Positions 1 to 7,459 are shown, counted from the stretch's first letter. The stretch: DNA of 64,000 nt from Cellulomonas carbonis (GCF_014636275.1 NZ_BMEB01000001.1:1-64000), one strand, 5' to 3'. Numbers and translations: made by a program. Notes: a model not told the origin generated them from the letters alone.

Positions 1-2
1 AC

Positions 3-56
3 CTCAGCCCGATCGAGTTCGAACTACGCTCCGAACTGCCCCTCATCCCCGCCTGA
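3..56 (+). pseudogene. C-terminal end of an IS3-family transposase (cut by window edge)
   Basis: The third frame reads LSPIEFELRSELPLIPA and stops at 54-56. LSPIEFE is the usual tail motif of IS3-family OrfB transposases, where it follows the conserved HxxLGY segment. Only 17 residues are in the window, so whether the upstream part is intact cannot be seen. It marks the right-hand end of an insertion sequence lying mostly to the left. Confidence 0.6.
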
Positions 57-97
57 CCACCACACCACAAGTGGTAACCAGGGCGTGGGGCAGGTCA
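57..97. mobile_element. Probable right terminus of the IS3-type element
   Basis: After the transposase stop, the sequence up to about 97 ends in CAGGTCA. Read from the outside this is TGACCTGCCCCACGCCCTGG, a plausible IS3-type terminal repeat starting with TG. The matching left repeat is outside the window, so the boundary is a guess from position and sequence style. From 98 to 174 I see no gene. Confidence 0.3.
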
Positions 98-174
98 AGA
101 TGTCACCTATCCGTGCAGCAGACCCCTGTGTCACTATCCCCGGGGGTGCGCCGTGCACCGCCCATTGGGCCCCG

Positions 175-873
175 TCAGAGGTGCGGAAGTTCCCTGCCGC
201 CGACGCGCGCACGGCGCCGATAGCTGGCGATGAAGATGCGCCACACCAGAAGGGGCCACCCCACGACAGCAGGTAGCCAGATCCACCACGGGACTCCGGC
301 CCGCTCATCGGTGATGAACGCGGCGAAGATGAGAGCGACGCAACCGAGTACCCCAACCTGGAGCCAGGTTCTTCCCTCCTGGAACCCTCGCCATGTCCGC
401 GGTCGGTGCTTGAAGTGCAGTGCGTATGCGTTCGGGCCCAGCGCTTCCCACACAGCCCGGGCTGCCTCGATCACGACGGCGTCATCGTTGACACCGCACC
501 TGGACAGGCTTGTCTGCCACCGTGTCCACGAGACCTCGGCGTCGCTCTCCTCCAGGACCAGCAAACGTTCGAGTGCGGACTGGTCGCCGCCGGCCCGCTC
601 CCAGACCAACGCCCGGAGTGCCTGGTAACGCTCCGCAACCATCGCGTCCTGCAGTCCGTTGAGGCGCGCCTCCGTGTCCGTCGAGGCTGCCGGCCGAGCT
701 ACAGCAAGCGCTCCGCCGACGAGTGCGTCCGACTCGACCGGGATCTCCCAGGGGAAGCGGGGGGGCACTTCGCGCACGGGTTGAGGGTAGTCGCGTCCTG
801 CCCTCGCCGGGTTGCCGGGACAGGTCCATCCGACTCCCGGTCCGCGGCCGGCAGCTCTTCCGTGCGTGCTCAT
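175..873 (-). CDS. Hypothetical two-TM protein sharing the transposase frame
   Basis: If translated separately, this 232-residue product could start at the ATG at 873 or a later codon. From about PPRFPWEIPVESDALVGG onward it reads like a real protein: an acidic, helix-forming soluble part followed by two C-terminal hydrophobic segments (LQVGVLGCVALIFAAFI and VPWWIWLPAVVGWPLLVWRIF) and a basic tail. The first ~30 residues look like IS end sequence. I do not recognise the family. It may be a resident gene whose 5' end was replaced by the insertion sequence, so its present start and expression are uncertain. Confidence 0.4.
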   Translation of the reverse strand: MSTHGRAAGRGPGVGWTCPGNPARAGRDYPQPVREVPPRFPWEIPVESDALVGGALAVARPAASTDTEARLNGLQDAMVAERYQALRALVWERAGGDQSALERLLVLEESDAEVSWTRWQTSLSRCGVNDDAVVIEAARAVWEALGPNAYALHFKHRPRTWRGFQEGRTWLQVGVLGCVALIFAAFITDERAGVPWWIWLPAVVGWPLLVWRIFIASYRRRARVGGRELPHL

Positions 874-1734
874 GCGACGGCGGCCGCACCGCAGCCCGCG
901 GGGCCGGCCGTGGCGGACCCGGCGCCTGCCCGCCGCGCCCTGAGCTTCGGCAAGGACGCGGAGGATGTCTGCGACGCAGGCGACTTGCAGCCAAGCCGTG
1001 GCAGAGGCGGTGGTGTTCTCGAAGGACTTCGCCAGGCTTCGGCTGCGGCCGATGCGGGCGTGAGCGACCTCCACCCGCCAGGCATGTCGAAGTGGACGGA
1101 ACACCGGCTGCTTGTCCTCCCACCCGACCCGGCGGAGCTCCACCCCATGACGTCGCCCAAGCCTGTGGGCGGCCGCGGCTGTGACTCCGCGGTCCACCAG
1201 GGCGAGCTCGAGCCGTTCCAGGGCGCGTTGTTCGGCCAGGTGCTCGAGCACGAGGTCGCAAGCGTGGTTCTCGTGTGTCGAAGCCGGGACTACCAAGGCC
1301 GCGACGGGCAGGCCGGTGACATCCACAGCGACGACGCGTTTGGCCCCCTTGGTGCGTCCGTACGGCCCACCCCGGTCGTGGAAGGTCCGTCCCCCGTTGG
1401 ACGCACCCCGGGCCAAGTGGGTGTCGATGACGACCATCGACGGCACCGCTTCGCGCCGTCGCGCGGCCGTCCGCGCCGTGGTGTGAAGGGCCGTCAGGGC
1501 ACGGGCCCAGGTCCCGTTGGCCGACCATCGACGGAACTGGGACCACACGCGCGTCCAGGGGCCGAAGCACTCCGGCAAGTAGCGCCACTGGCACCCGGTG
1601 TGCGCGATGTACAGCATGCCGTCCACCACCGTGCGTAGGCTCCCGCTGTGCCTGCGACCGCGCTTGCCGGGTGCGCTGAACACGGGCCACAACAGCGCCC
1701 ACTGCTCGTCGGTGAGGTCACTCGGGTATGCCAT
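175..1734 (-). CDS. IS5-family transposase, reading in frame into a membrane protein
   Basis: The first ~270 residues (1734 to about 925) are an IS5-family DDE transposase with the usual N-terminus MAYPSDLTDEQWALLWPVF and a GCQWRYLP segment. The DDE residues are visible: D in VVIDTH, D in LALVDRGV and E in WRVEVAHARIGRSRSL. Most IS5 transposases of this type are 260-280 residues, but no stop codon follows SFENTTASATAWLQVACVADILRVL. The frame continues to 175, giving 519 codons. The extra C-terminal ~230 residues have nothing to do with transposition and end with two hydrophobic segments. Either the element lost its own stop at its 3' end or two genes happen to share a frame. I chose the ATG at 1734 because homologues begin there; the frame stays open upstream to 2202 but that part is not protein-like. 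Confidence 0.7.
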   Translation of the reverse strand: MAYPSDLTDEQWALLWPVFSAPGKRGRRHSGSLRTVVDGMLYIAHTGCQWRYLPECFGPWTRVWSQFRRWSANGTWARALTALHTTARTAARRREAVPSMVVIDTHLARGASNGGRTFHDRGGPYGRTKGAKRVVAVDVTGLPVAALVVPASTHENHACDLVLEHLAEQRALERLELALVDRGVTAAAAHRLGRRHGVELRRVGWEDKQPVFRPLRHAWRVEVAHARIGRSRSLAKSFENTTASATAWLQVACVADILRVLAEAQGAAGRRRVRHGRPRGLRCGRRRMSTHGRAAGRGPGVGWTCPGNPARAGRDYPQPVREVPPRFPWEIPVESDALVGGALAVARPAASTDTEARLNGLQDAMVAERYQALRALVWERAGGDQSALERLLVLEESDAEVSWTRWQTSLSRCGVNDDAVVIEAARAVWEALGPNAYALHFKHRPRTWRGFQEGRTWLQVGVLGCVALIFAAFITDERAGVPWWIWLPAVVGWPLLVWRIFIASYRRRARVGGRELPHL

Positions 1735-1860
1735 GCCGCCGACCGTGCCCGCCTGACGTCCCGACGCAGTCGCCGCGGATAGGGACACAGCCAGTAGGGT
1801 CCGCTGACACCGTGGCCTCCGCAGACTCCGTCTACGTGGGCGGACCCGCCACGACAACCG
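925..1860 (-). mobile_element. IS5-family insertion sequence (ends not resolved)
   Basis: The approximate extent is taken from the transposase catalytic region plus a non-coding leader of about 120 bases on its 5' side. I looked for terminal inverted repeats and found no convincing pair, so the ends are approximate. Confidence 0.4.
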
Positions 1861-1865
1861 CGGAT

Positions 1866-1914
1866 GCGGCAGATCCGGGCGAGCGTAGCCGCCCTCAGCG
1901 CGGCAGATCCGGAT
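1866..1914 (+). repeat. Island repeat copy 1 (GCGGCAGATCCGGGCGAGCG family)
   Basis: The unit starts GCGGCAGATCCGG, then has a hairpin core GGGCG-A-GC-GTA-GC-CGCCC (1877-1894), then CTCAGC and a second GCGGCAGATCCGG. The same unit recurs at 2241-2324, 2786-2833, 4588-4610 (partial), 5183-5259 and 6332-6371, always in this orientation. It lies between the IS5-type transposase and the next small gene. Confidence 0.85.
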
Positions 1915-1948
1915 GGCCGCCGTGAGCAGTATCACTGGAACGGGTTGG

Positions 1949-2218
1949 TTAGGGATTTCGAGGCGAGTCGACTGGTTCGCGCTTCTTCCGCCTTCCGCCG
2001 CCGCGCATCTGGCGACGCGTGAAGGCGCCGAGAGCCCCCAGGGATGTAAGGCCGACAGCGGCCGCAGTCGCTCGCGCCAGGGTGCCGAAGGAGTGATCCA
2101 GGACGACAGCGACCGCAGCGGGCAGTACGACCGTGAACACGACGAACGCCACGGTGAACCAGGTCGAGTTGCGCCAGTCGCCGGAGGACCCCACGGACGC
2201 ATCCAACCAGTACGGCAT
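1949..2218 (-). CDS. Small hypothetical membrane protein
   Basis: This 89-residue protein has two predicted membrane segments, WFTVAFVVFTVVLPAAVAVVL (about 20-40) and ATAAAVGLTSLGALGAF (about 50-66), with a basic C-terminus (RRQMRGGGRRKKR). I do not recognise a family. The gene fills the interval between repeat copies 1 and 2, so it behaves like a single-gene unit bounded by repeats. The ATG at 2218 has no strong Shine-Dalgarno. It is probably real because of its clean hydrophobicity pattern, but its role is unknown. Confidence 0.5.
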   Translation of the reverse strand: MPYWLDASVGSSGDWRNSTWFTVAFVVFTVVLPAAVAVVLDHSFGTLARATAAAVGLTSLGALGAFTRRQMRGGGRRKKREPVDSPRNP

Positions 2219-2240
2219 GCCGCGAGGTCGCCGTGTCAGG

Positions 2241-2324
2241 GGTAGATCCGGGCGAGCGTAGCCCTCCCTCAGTGCGGCAGATCCGGGCGAGCGTAGCCGC
2301 CCTCAGCGCGGCAGATCCGGATGC
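2241..2324 (+). repeat. Island repeat copy 2 (two tandem units)
   Basis: Two head-to-tail copies of the unit have a 34-35 nt period. The first carries CCCTCCC in place of CCGCCC, and a trailing GCGGCAGATCCGG follows the second. There are no spacers between units, so this is not a CRISPR array. It separates 1949-2218 from the plus-strand gene that follows. Confidence 0.85.
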
Positions 2325-2374
2325 GGCTTCTGGGTCGCGCTGCGGGTCAAACGCTGCACCGTCATGATGAGCAG

Positions 2375-2755
2375 ATGACCGGTGCGCCCATGAGCAAAGC
2401 TCAGATCGCTCGCGAGTTGCTGGGCTTCGAGCAGGGACTGCGGACGGCGCACGGCCACGTCCTGACCATCGAACGGGCCAAGCTCAGCGACGGTCGAATC
2501 AGTACCGTCACGGTCGCCCCGACCGACCCTGCAAGCACCGGACTCGCGTGGGTGGAGATGGTCGACGAGGTCATCATCGAGGTAGGCCGGTTCGGACGGT
2601 GGGAGCTCGACCACACGGAAGACGGTCTTGAGTTCCTTAAGGCGATCGTGCGCGCCGTTATCGCCGGCGATGTCGTTGAGCAGGCCGCAGGGCGAGGAGG
2701 CAAGACGACGGTTCGGCTCGAGGACGGCTCTACAGCGCACAGCGAGCGGTACTAG
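2375..2755 (+). CDS. Hypothetical protein
   Basis: This soluble protein of about 126 residues has no recognised domain. It alternates a predicted helix (SKAQIARELLGFEQGL) with beta-rich stretches (HVLTIERAKLSDGRISTVTVA, EVIIEVGRFGRWEL) and ends HSERY. The frame is open from 2321, but those first codons lie next to the repeat, so I start at MTGAP (2375). MSKAQ at 2390 is equally possible, as neither has a clear Shine-Dalgarno. It lies between repeat copies 2 and 3 and is the only gene there. The gene is less GC-rich than the core genes, which suggests transfer. Confidence 0.6.
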   Translation: MTGAPMSKAQIARELLGFEQGLRTAHGHVLTIERAKLSDGRISTVTVAPTDPASTGLAWVEMVDEVIIEVGRFGRWELDHTEDGLEFLKAIVRAVIAGDVVEQAAGRGGKTTVRLEDGSTAHSERY

Positions 2756-2785
2756 CGACGACATCCCAACTGAACGGCTCGGGTA

Positions 2786-2833
2786 GCGGTAGATCGAGGC
2801 GAGCGTAGCCGCCCTCGGTGCGGCAGATGCGGA
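2786..2833 (+). repeat. Island repeat copy 3
   Basis: A slightly diverged copy, with GGTAGATCGAGGCGAGCGTA, then GCCGCCCTCGGTG and CGGCAGATGCGG. It has the same orientation as the others and follows the stop codon of 2375-2755 by about 30 bases. Confidence 0.8.
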
Positions 2834-2862
2834 CGACTAGCTTCTGCTGCGATCATGCCGGG

Positions 2863-3069
2863 ATGGGCCCGAAGGATGACGACGAAGCTGAGTCCAGGCG
2901 TCTCCTCACGAACTGGATGCTGATCATGTCATCGACCTTCGCGGTCGCTTGGCTCGTGCTGGCGGTCTTCAGCGATCGGCTGTTTATCCGCATCGCGGCT
3001 GTGCTCTTCAGCGCCCTAGCGCTCGTGGCGGTGTTCTTGTGGCGTAGGACGAAGGGCTACGGCGCTTAG
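2863..3069 (+). CDS. Small two-TM hypothetical protein
   Basis: This 68-residue protein begins MGPKDDDEAESRRLLTN, an acidic cytoplasmic head. Two hydrophobic segments follow (MLIMSSTFAVAWLVLAVF and LFIRIAAVLFSALALVAVFLW) and a basic tail RRTKGYGA. The frame is open from 2818 but that part overlaps the repeat region, so the ATG at 2863 is preferred. No family is recognised. It is the first of several short plus-strand genes between repeat copies 3 and 4. Confidence 0.5.
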   Translation: MGPKDDDEAESRRLLTNWMLIMSSTFAVAWLVLAVFSDRLFIRIAAVLFSALALVAVFLWRRTKGYGA

Positions 3070-3173
3070 CGACCACGTGCGACCGGTGGACGCCCTGGCC
3101 GACCGCTGCTCGGACGGCGGCATGAGCGGATGTCGTCCGCTGGGGCAGCGCGATCCCGCCGACTTGACGGCTG

Positions 3174-3404
3174 GTGCTGGAGAGAATCTCCTGCCAGGTT
3201 CGAGTCGTGCCCCGCTGGAGAGTCGCCTTGATGGTGATCGCTGTTGTCATCGGTGTTGCGGCCGCCGCGATCGGCAACTGGTGGACGTTCACTGCGGCCA
3301 TGCTGATCGCTGTGAGCCAGGTGCTCGCTGAACGAGATCGGCGGCGAACCTCAAGAATGGATGTCACGCCGGATGAAGGCCGATCACCGGAGGAGGACGG
3401 GTGA
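3174..3404 (+). CDS. Small hypothetical membrane protein
   Basis: Up to 76 residues with one long hydrophobic region, VALMVIAVVIGVAAAAIGNWW followed by TFTAAMLIAVSQVLA, which probably forms a two-helix hairpin, then a charged tail. The listed GTG at 3174 is one option; a second GTG at 3207 (reading VPRWRV) would give 65 residues. Its TGA overlaps the GTG of the next gene (GTGA at 3401-3404), so the two are probably translationally coupled. Function unknown. Confidence 0.5.
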   Translation: MLERISCQVRVVPRWRVALMVIAVVIGVAAAAIGNWWTFTAAMLIAVSQVLAERDRRRTSRMDVTPDEGRSPEEDG

Positions 3405-3796
3405 GGGGTGATGGACTGTCTCCGGACTGGGCGCCGAGTCCGAAGGACTACCAGCCGGCCGACTTCGACGAGCCCCGCGCGGACTACTACTGGGCGATCA
3501 CGCGGGCCCGTACCCGAACCGACATCAAACGACTCGAGAACACCAAGGTCGACCAGGGCTTCGCGGATGTCGTCACCCGGCTAGCCAGCGGGGGAGAACA
3601 AGGCCGGGACGCGCTGCGAGCCGTAGTCGACTACACCGACGACCCCGAGGAGAAGGCGTCGGTTATCGAGGCCGCCCGGGCGTGGCTGTACCCCTACGAC
3701 TGCCTCCCCAACGAGTTCCGCGGATGGCTGAGCACCCAGGCCCGCGCCTACCCCGCCGTCGCGCAGACGCTCCGCCTCATCGAGCGCGCCTCGTAG
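3401..3796 (+). CDS. Hypothetical protein, coupled to upstream membrane gene
   Basis: This 131-residue soluble protein is rich in charged and aromatic residues. It opens RGDGLSPDWAPSPKDYQPADF and has a helical C-terminal half (EEKASVIEAARAWLYPYD). It starts with GTG in a 4-base GTGA overlap with 3174-3404, which supports both the start and joint expression. I recognise no domain. Its stop is 9 bases from that of the minus-strand gene at 3805, so the two are convergent without an obvious terminator. Confidence 0.6.
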   Translation: MRGDGLSPDWAPSPKDYQPADFDEPRADYYWAITRARTRTDIKRLENTKVDQGFADVVTRLASGGEQGRDALRAVVDYTDDPEEKASVIEAARAWLYPYDCLPNEFRGWLSTQARAYPAVAQTLRLIERAS

Positions 3797-3804
3797 CTGC
3801 CGCA

Positions 3805-4515
3805 CTACGTGCTCCAGGGCAGCTGGTCACTCAGAACCGTGAGCGAGGGTCGCATCCCCCGCGCCTGCATCACTCGCACCGCCTTGAGCCTCTTGAGGCC
3901 TAGCAGCGGGGTGTAGTCGAGGTCGTCGACTATCAGGGTGTGCAGCAGCAGATGCTCGAGTCGCCGTAGGCCCGGCAGCCACGTGATGGAGTCGATGTGC
4001 GCGATCCGCGGGCTCATCCAGTCACCGCCGAGGTCCAGCTGGACCAAGTTGTTCAGGTGGCCGAGCGGGGAGAGGTCATGGGCGTCGCGCAGGGACTCGA
4101 TCTCAAGGTGCGTCAGTGTTGCGTCTAGGTCCGCCAGGGGTTCGACGGATCGCACGCTGGAGGCTCCGCCGAGCCGGAGGACCTCGAGTTGGTCCATCGC
4201 GGACAGGGCCGACAGGTCGGCGTAGTCGCCCCACTTCACGAAGAGGCGGAGCAGTTGCGTCTGCCCCGCCAACGCAGCGAAGAGGCGTTTCGGGGTGCGG
4301 GTCACGAAGTGCAGCTCGGTGATGGGCGAGGGCCCGGCGGAGAAGAACTCCACCCACTCGTCCACGATCTTGGTCGCTTGAGTCCGGGTGTGCCTCGCGT
4401 GAAGCTGTGTCGCGGCGACCGCGATCACCGGCTCGCCTTGGTACTCGCGGACCGACGTGACGGGCGGCAGGTGTGCACCGTCAGCGCAGTCCCAGATCGA
4501 AGCGAGGCGGGGCAC
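3805..4515 (-). CDS. Leucine-rich-repeat-like protein
   Basis: A 236-residue protein whose second half repeats a ~23-residue leucine-rich pattern: LEVLRLGGASSVRSVEPLA, LTHLEIESLRDAHDLSPLG, LVQLDLGGDWMSPRIAHID, LEHLLLHTLIVDDL and LKAVRVMQARGM. That suits an LRR-like binding domain of about six turns. The N-terminal ~75 residues are not repetitive. There is no signal peptide or membrane segment, so it should be cytoplasmic. Such solitary LRR proteins usually mediate protein-protein contacts; no partner is evident. It is single and transcribed against its left neighbours. Confidence 0.65.
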   Translation of the reverse strand: MPRLASIWDCADGAHLPPVTSVREYQGEPVIAVAATQLHARHTRTQATKIVDEWVEFFSAGPSPITELHFVTRTPKRLFAALAGQTQLLRLFVKWGDYADLSALSAMDQLEVLRLGGASSVRSVEPLADLDATLTHLEIESLRDAHDLSPLGHLNNLVQLDLGGDWMSPRIAHIDSITWLPGLRRLEHLLLHTLIVDDLDYTPLLGLKRLKAVRVMQARGMRPSLTVLSDQLPWST

Positions 4516-4587
4516 GCTCGAAGGTTAGTCACGCCGTCCACGCTCGGACTCGATCAGGGCCGTCGGATGCGCTGTCGCCTCCCGATC

Positions 4588-4610
4588 TGCGGCAGACCGG
4601 GCGAGCGTCC
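4588..4610 (+). repeat. Island repeat copy 4 (partial)
   Basis: A truncated unit GCGGCAGACCGGGCGAGCGT, missing the right arm of the hairpin. It lies between the 3' end of 4630-5016 and the 5' side of 3805-4515 and keeps the common orientation. Confidence 0.6.
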
Positions 4611-4629
4611 TTGGAGCTACGGCAATCGC

Positions 4630-5016
4630 TCACGCCCTGAGCTGCTCCAACGTCGTGGCGACGTTCGTCCGGCCAGAAAGCAGGAAGAGCCCCCAGTCAA
4701 CACCCGGGCCTGTCCTGAAGGAGATCGCGACTGCCGGCTGCTTGTAGTAGGCGATCGCGATGGCGCGGGCGCCCGAGTCCCAGGTGCGCCCCCGGGTGTG
4801 GAGCGTATGGACTCGGATCGGCGAGCCGAACCAGGCCGGCCACCCCACGTTGAGCACCTCGTCCACGATCGGCTGCGTGACACTGTCGATGAACTTCACA
4901 TCCGACACTGCCGCCGCTGGTGCCACAGGCTGGGCGCTGAAGTGAGCGCAAGCGAGTCGCTCGGCTGGCGAGAGCTCGACTGCAATCAGGCCGGACTCGA
5001 TCGTGAGCCGTGCCAT
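4630..5016 (-). CDS. Hypothetical protein
   Basis: A 128-residue protein starting MARLTIESGLIAVELSPAE. The start is well supported by GGTCAGGAGGAAC immediately before the ATG, a full AGGAGG Shine-Dalgarno; the longer open frame to 5331 is therefore not used. The body is beta-rich (FIDSVTQPIVDEVL, IRVHTLHTRGRTWDSGARA, IAIAYYKQPAVAISFRTGPG) with no membrane segment. I recognise no family; the N-terminal half faintly resembles small PH-like or YokE-like folds, which I would not rely on. It sits alone between repeat copies 4 and 5. Confidence 0.65.
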   Translation of the reverse strand: MARLTIESGLIAVELSPAERLACAHFSAQPVAPAAAVSDVKFIDSVTQPIVDEVLNVGWPAWFGSPIRVHTLHTRGRTWDSGARAIAIAYYKQPAVAISFRTGPGVDWGLFLLSGRTNVATTLEQLRA

Positions 5017-5182
5017 GTTCCTCCTGACCAGTCCGGGGGACGCGCCGTGCCGTGGGCATGTTGCCCTTCCACTCTTCGGCGCCGTCACCGGACCTCTGAA
5101 GGGGCACGAAGCAGGCTGTGTCCGCTCGATCGGTGATCGGCCGACGCGGGCGGCAGGATCTCGCCACGCCTCACGGCAACCT

Positions 5183-5259
5183 GCGGCAGATCCGGGCGAG
5201 CGTAGCCCGCCCTCAGGGCGGCAGATCCGGGCGAGCGTAGCCGCCCTCAGCGCGGCAGG
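5183..5259 (+). repeat. Island repeat copy 5 (two tandem units)
   Basis: Two tandem units with 34-35 nt spacing, nearly identical to copy 2 and in the same orientation. They lie between 4630-5016 and 5347-6090. Confidence 0.85.
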
Positions 5260-5346
5260 AGCGTGCGCCGCCTGCATGCTTCGCCGAGATCCTCGGGGTT
5301 CACTGCTCCGCTGCTGGTGGGCGCGCTCCAAGGCAAAGGGTGGATG

Positions 5347-6090
5347 TCATCCAGACGTGATCTGTCGGATCACGTGCTCAACGGCGGGCGCTAACTCGTC
5401 GACTGCGCCAGCCGTGCCCGTGACGAGGTTCGTCAACCTCGTGAAGCGGTCAAGCACCTCCCAGAGACGCTGAACGCTCTTGGACTGGCGGGCGCTCGTA
5501 CTGGCTCGCTCCGCCAGGGCGACCGCGCCGATCACGCCGGCGACTGCATCTTGGATGGCTTGCCCACCGAGGACGTCCGCGAGGTCTAGGGCGGTGCGCA
5601 GGGCGGTTGCGTGTCGCACCAGCAACTCTCGGACCTCGGCTGGCAGCTCTGTCGCCTCGCGCAGCAGCTCGAGCACTTCGTCTGCGAGGCCGCGGGCTTC
5701 CGCTAGGGCATCGTCGTTGACCCGGAGGGCGGTGCCGTGCTGGGCGATGCGCTCGGCGCAGACCTCGAGGTACGCAAGATGGGTCTCCGAGTAGTGCGCG
5801 ACCATCTGCTGGGCCTGCTGTTCCAGCAGATGCGCGCGTTGCATCGCAGCGTGCACCGGTGCCCGCCACCGGGTGTACAGCTCGAGGGTGACCCCCGGTG
5901 TTGCTTCGATCTGCTTGACTGCGAGGTCGGGTAGTTCCGCTACCGCGGCGATCGCTCGGAAGAGAGCGGCCCGATCATCGAGGTCGATGCCGAGAAGTTC
6001 AGACCATGCGGTACCGAGGACCTCACTGGGTTGAGTTTTGAGGACGCTGAGCACGTGGTGCAGGTGACCGGCCGCGTTGTCAAAGTCCAC
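5347..6090 (-). CDS. Hypothetical all-helical protein
   Basis: A 247-residue protein, almost entirely helical and rich in Ala, Leu and Glu, with heptad-like stretches (RAHLLEQQAQQMVAHYSETHLAYLEV and ADEVLELLREATELPAEVREL). There is one weak hydrophobic region near 175-190 (AIQDAVAGVIGAVALAERA). It looks like a coiled-coil or helical-bundle scaffold. No enzymatic motif or recognised family. It is a lone gene between repeat copies 5 and 6, apart from the short frame at 6132. Confidence 0.6.
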   Translation of the reverse strand: MDFDNAAGHLHHVLSVLKTQPSEVLGTAWSELLGIDLDDRAALFRAIAAVAELPDLAVKQIEATPGVTLELYTRWRAPVHAAMQRAHLLEQQAQQMVAHYSETHLAYLEVCAERIAQHGTALRVNDDALAEARGLADEVLELLREATELPAEVRELLVRHATALRTALDLADVLGGQAIQDAVAGVIGAVALAERASTSARQSKSVQRLWEVLDRFTRLTNLVTGTAGAVDELAPAVEHVIRQITSG

Positions 6091-6131
6091 CCGGCGATCC
6101 TACTGACAAACCGTTCGTCGCCCGTGGCCGT

Positions 6132-6275
6132 TCACTCGGGGTCGTGGAGGATCAGCCGGTGCGTCTTCAGCAAATGACGCGCGAGGGCATCGACGTAGAA
6201 CGGCGCACGGGAGGTGCCCACAGCGACCGAGACGGTGAGCCGTTTACGGGCGTGGCCGAGACTCGGCCACTTCAC
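6132..6275 (-). CDS. Possible 47-residue protein or gene fragment
   Basis: The minus strand reads VKWPSLGHARKRLTVSVAV then GTSRAPFYVDALARHLLKTH and ends LILHDPE. The composition is protein-like, unlike the competing plus-strand frame that runs through the repeat. The only start is GTG at 6275, with no Shine-Dalgarno. It may be a genuine short gene or the C-terminus of a gene truncated when the island was assembled. Confidence 0.3.
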   Translation of the reverse strand: MKWPSLGHARKRLTVSVAVGTSRAPFYVDALARHLLKTHRLILHDPE

Positions 6276-6331
6276 CGTGGACCCGCTCGCAGGAACAGGC
6301 GCTCCAGTGCCCGGCCATTGGGGACACGGAT

Positions 6332-6371
6332 GGCGGCAGATTCAGGCGAGCGTAGCCGCCCTCAGTGCAGC
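6332..6371 (+). repeat. Island repeat copy 6
   Basis: A single unit, GGCGGCAGATTCAGGCGAGC followed by GTAGCCGCCCTCAGTGCAGC. It is the last copy in the window and sits about 70 bases from the 3' end of the phosphotransferase gene. Confidence 0.8.
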
Positions 6372-6444
6372 ATGACCGTGCGTGCCACGGCGACGGTTGG
6401 GAACTCCGTCCATGACCCGTCATGCGGCGAAGGCCGCCGTCGAA

Positions 6445-7428
6445 TCACGGGTGGATGAGCCGGTAGGCCTCTCGGTCGGTCGCGAGGCGGTGTAGTGCTG
6501 AGCCTGGTGCGGGGGCGTCTTCGAGCATGGACAGGTCGCAGCGGGCGTTGAAGGCCAGCATCCAGCGGGCTGCGGTCGCGGCGGCGCGTCGGCCGTCGGT
6601 GTGCAGGGGACGGGCTTTGTCGTAGTCGTCGATGTAGTCGGCGACCTCGGTGGGGCTCGGCGCGGCGTCTGCCAGGTACCCCCCGGCGGAGAGTCCGACC
6701 AGTACGGCTTCCTGGTCGGCGATGAGTTCCCAGTCGAATGCCGCGACCACGCGGTCGTCCTCGAAGCGCAGGTTCCCTGCGTACCAGTCGGCGTGGGCGA
6801 TCACGGTCGGGCTGACGCTGTGGAGGCGGATGAGCTCGGCGGTGGCTTCGCGGGCGTAGTCGTCGAGCCATTCCCAGCCGGCCGGTGTGCCAGTGAAGTC
6901 GAAGATCGGTTCGTGCGGTGTGGGCCAGGGGCCGCCGGTGTACTGGGTCCACGCTGGCCCGGGGCCGAGCCGCGGGGCGAGCGCTGCGGTTCCACCGGGG
7001 ATGCCGGTGAGGATTTCGATGTGCTCCGCAAGGGAGGCGGCCATCGCCCGGCGAACGGGGGGCCGGTGTGCGTCGCCGGCAGTTCCCCGTGTGAGCAGCG
7101 ACTGGACTGTGACGACGTGTCCGTCGATGAGCACCGGCCCGTCGATGGGGTCGGGGCATGGGTAGCCGTGTCGGCTGAGGTGACGCAGCCCGGCGTCGGT
7201 TGTCTCCAGGTGGGAGATTCCCACGGGAGGTCGATGGACCTTGAGGACGACCGCGCGGTCGTCATCGAGCCGCAGTCCGTACACGGCGTCGACGCGGCCC
7301 GCGCGGAACTCGATCCGGTCGATGCCGGTGCCGAGCCGACTGGTGACGACGGACGCTAGCCAGCCGTCGATGTGCCCGGCGGTGTCGACCCCGAAGATGG
7401 CCTGTTCCAATTCGCTGGCGCTGGTCAT
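6445..7428 (-). CDS. Aminoglycoside/hydroxyurea-type phosphotransferase family protein
   Basis: A 327-residue kinase of the APH/choline-kinase fold. The nucleotide-binding lobe includes AVVLKVHRPP, with the ATP-binding Lys, at about residues 61-70. The catalytic loop is VIAHADWYAGNLRFEDD (HxD...N) and the metal-binding Asp is in VAAFDWELI. Members transfer phosphate from ATP to small molecules such as aminoglycosides, macrolides or homoserine; the substrate here cannot be told from sequence. The start is ATG 7428 (MTSASELEQAIFGV), 31 bases after the MFS stop, so they probably form one unit. With the neighbouring efflux-like MFS, acetyltransferase and TetR genes it resembles a small xenobiotic-response module. 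Confidence 0.75.
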   Translation of the reverse strand: MTSASELEQAIFGVDTAGHIDGWLASVVTSRLGTGIDRIEFRAGRVDAVYGLRLDDDRAVVLKVHRPPVGISHLETTDAGLRHLSRHGYPCPDPIDGPVLIDGHVVTVQSLLTRGTAGDAHRPPVRRAMAASLAEHIEILTGIPGGTAALAPRLGPGPAWTQYTGGPWPTPHEPIFDFTGTPAGWEWLDDYAREATAELIRLHSVSPTVIAHADWYAGNLRFEDDRVVAAFDWELIADQEAVLVGLSAGGYLADAAPSPTEVADYIDDYDKARPLHTDGRRAAATAARWMLAFNARCDLSMLEDAPAPGSALHRLATDREAYRLIHP

Positions 7429-7459
7429 CGGACGAACAGCCTCCCGTCGGTCGGGCCAG

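Noticed and set aside
1866..5259. A CRISPR array, suggested by repeated ~35-nt units
   Set aside because: Units are tandem or isolated with whole genes between them; there are no short unique spacers and no cas genes.
6144..6458. A plus-strand frame of 104 codons
   Set aside because: It runs through the island repeat and overlaps the phosphotransferase 3' end; the opposite strand (6132-6275) looks more protein-like.
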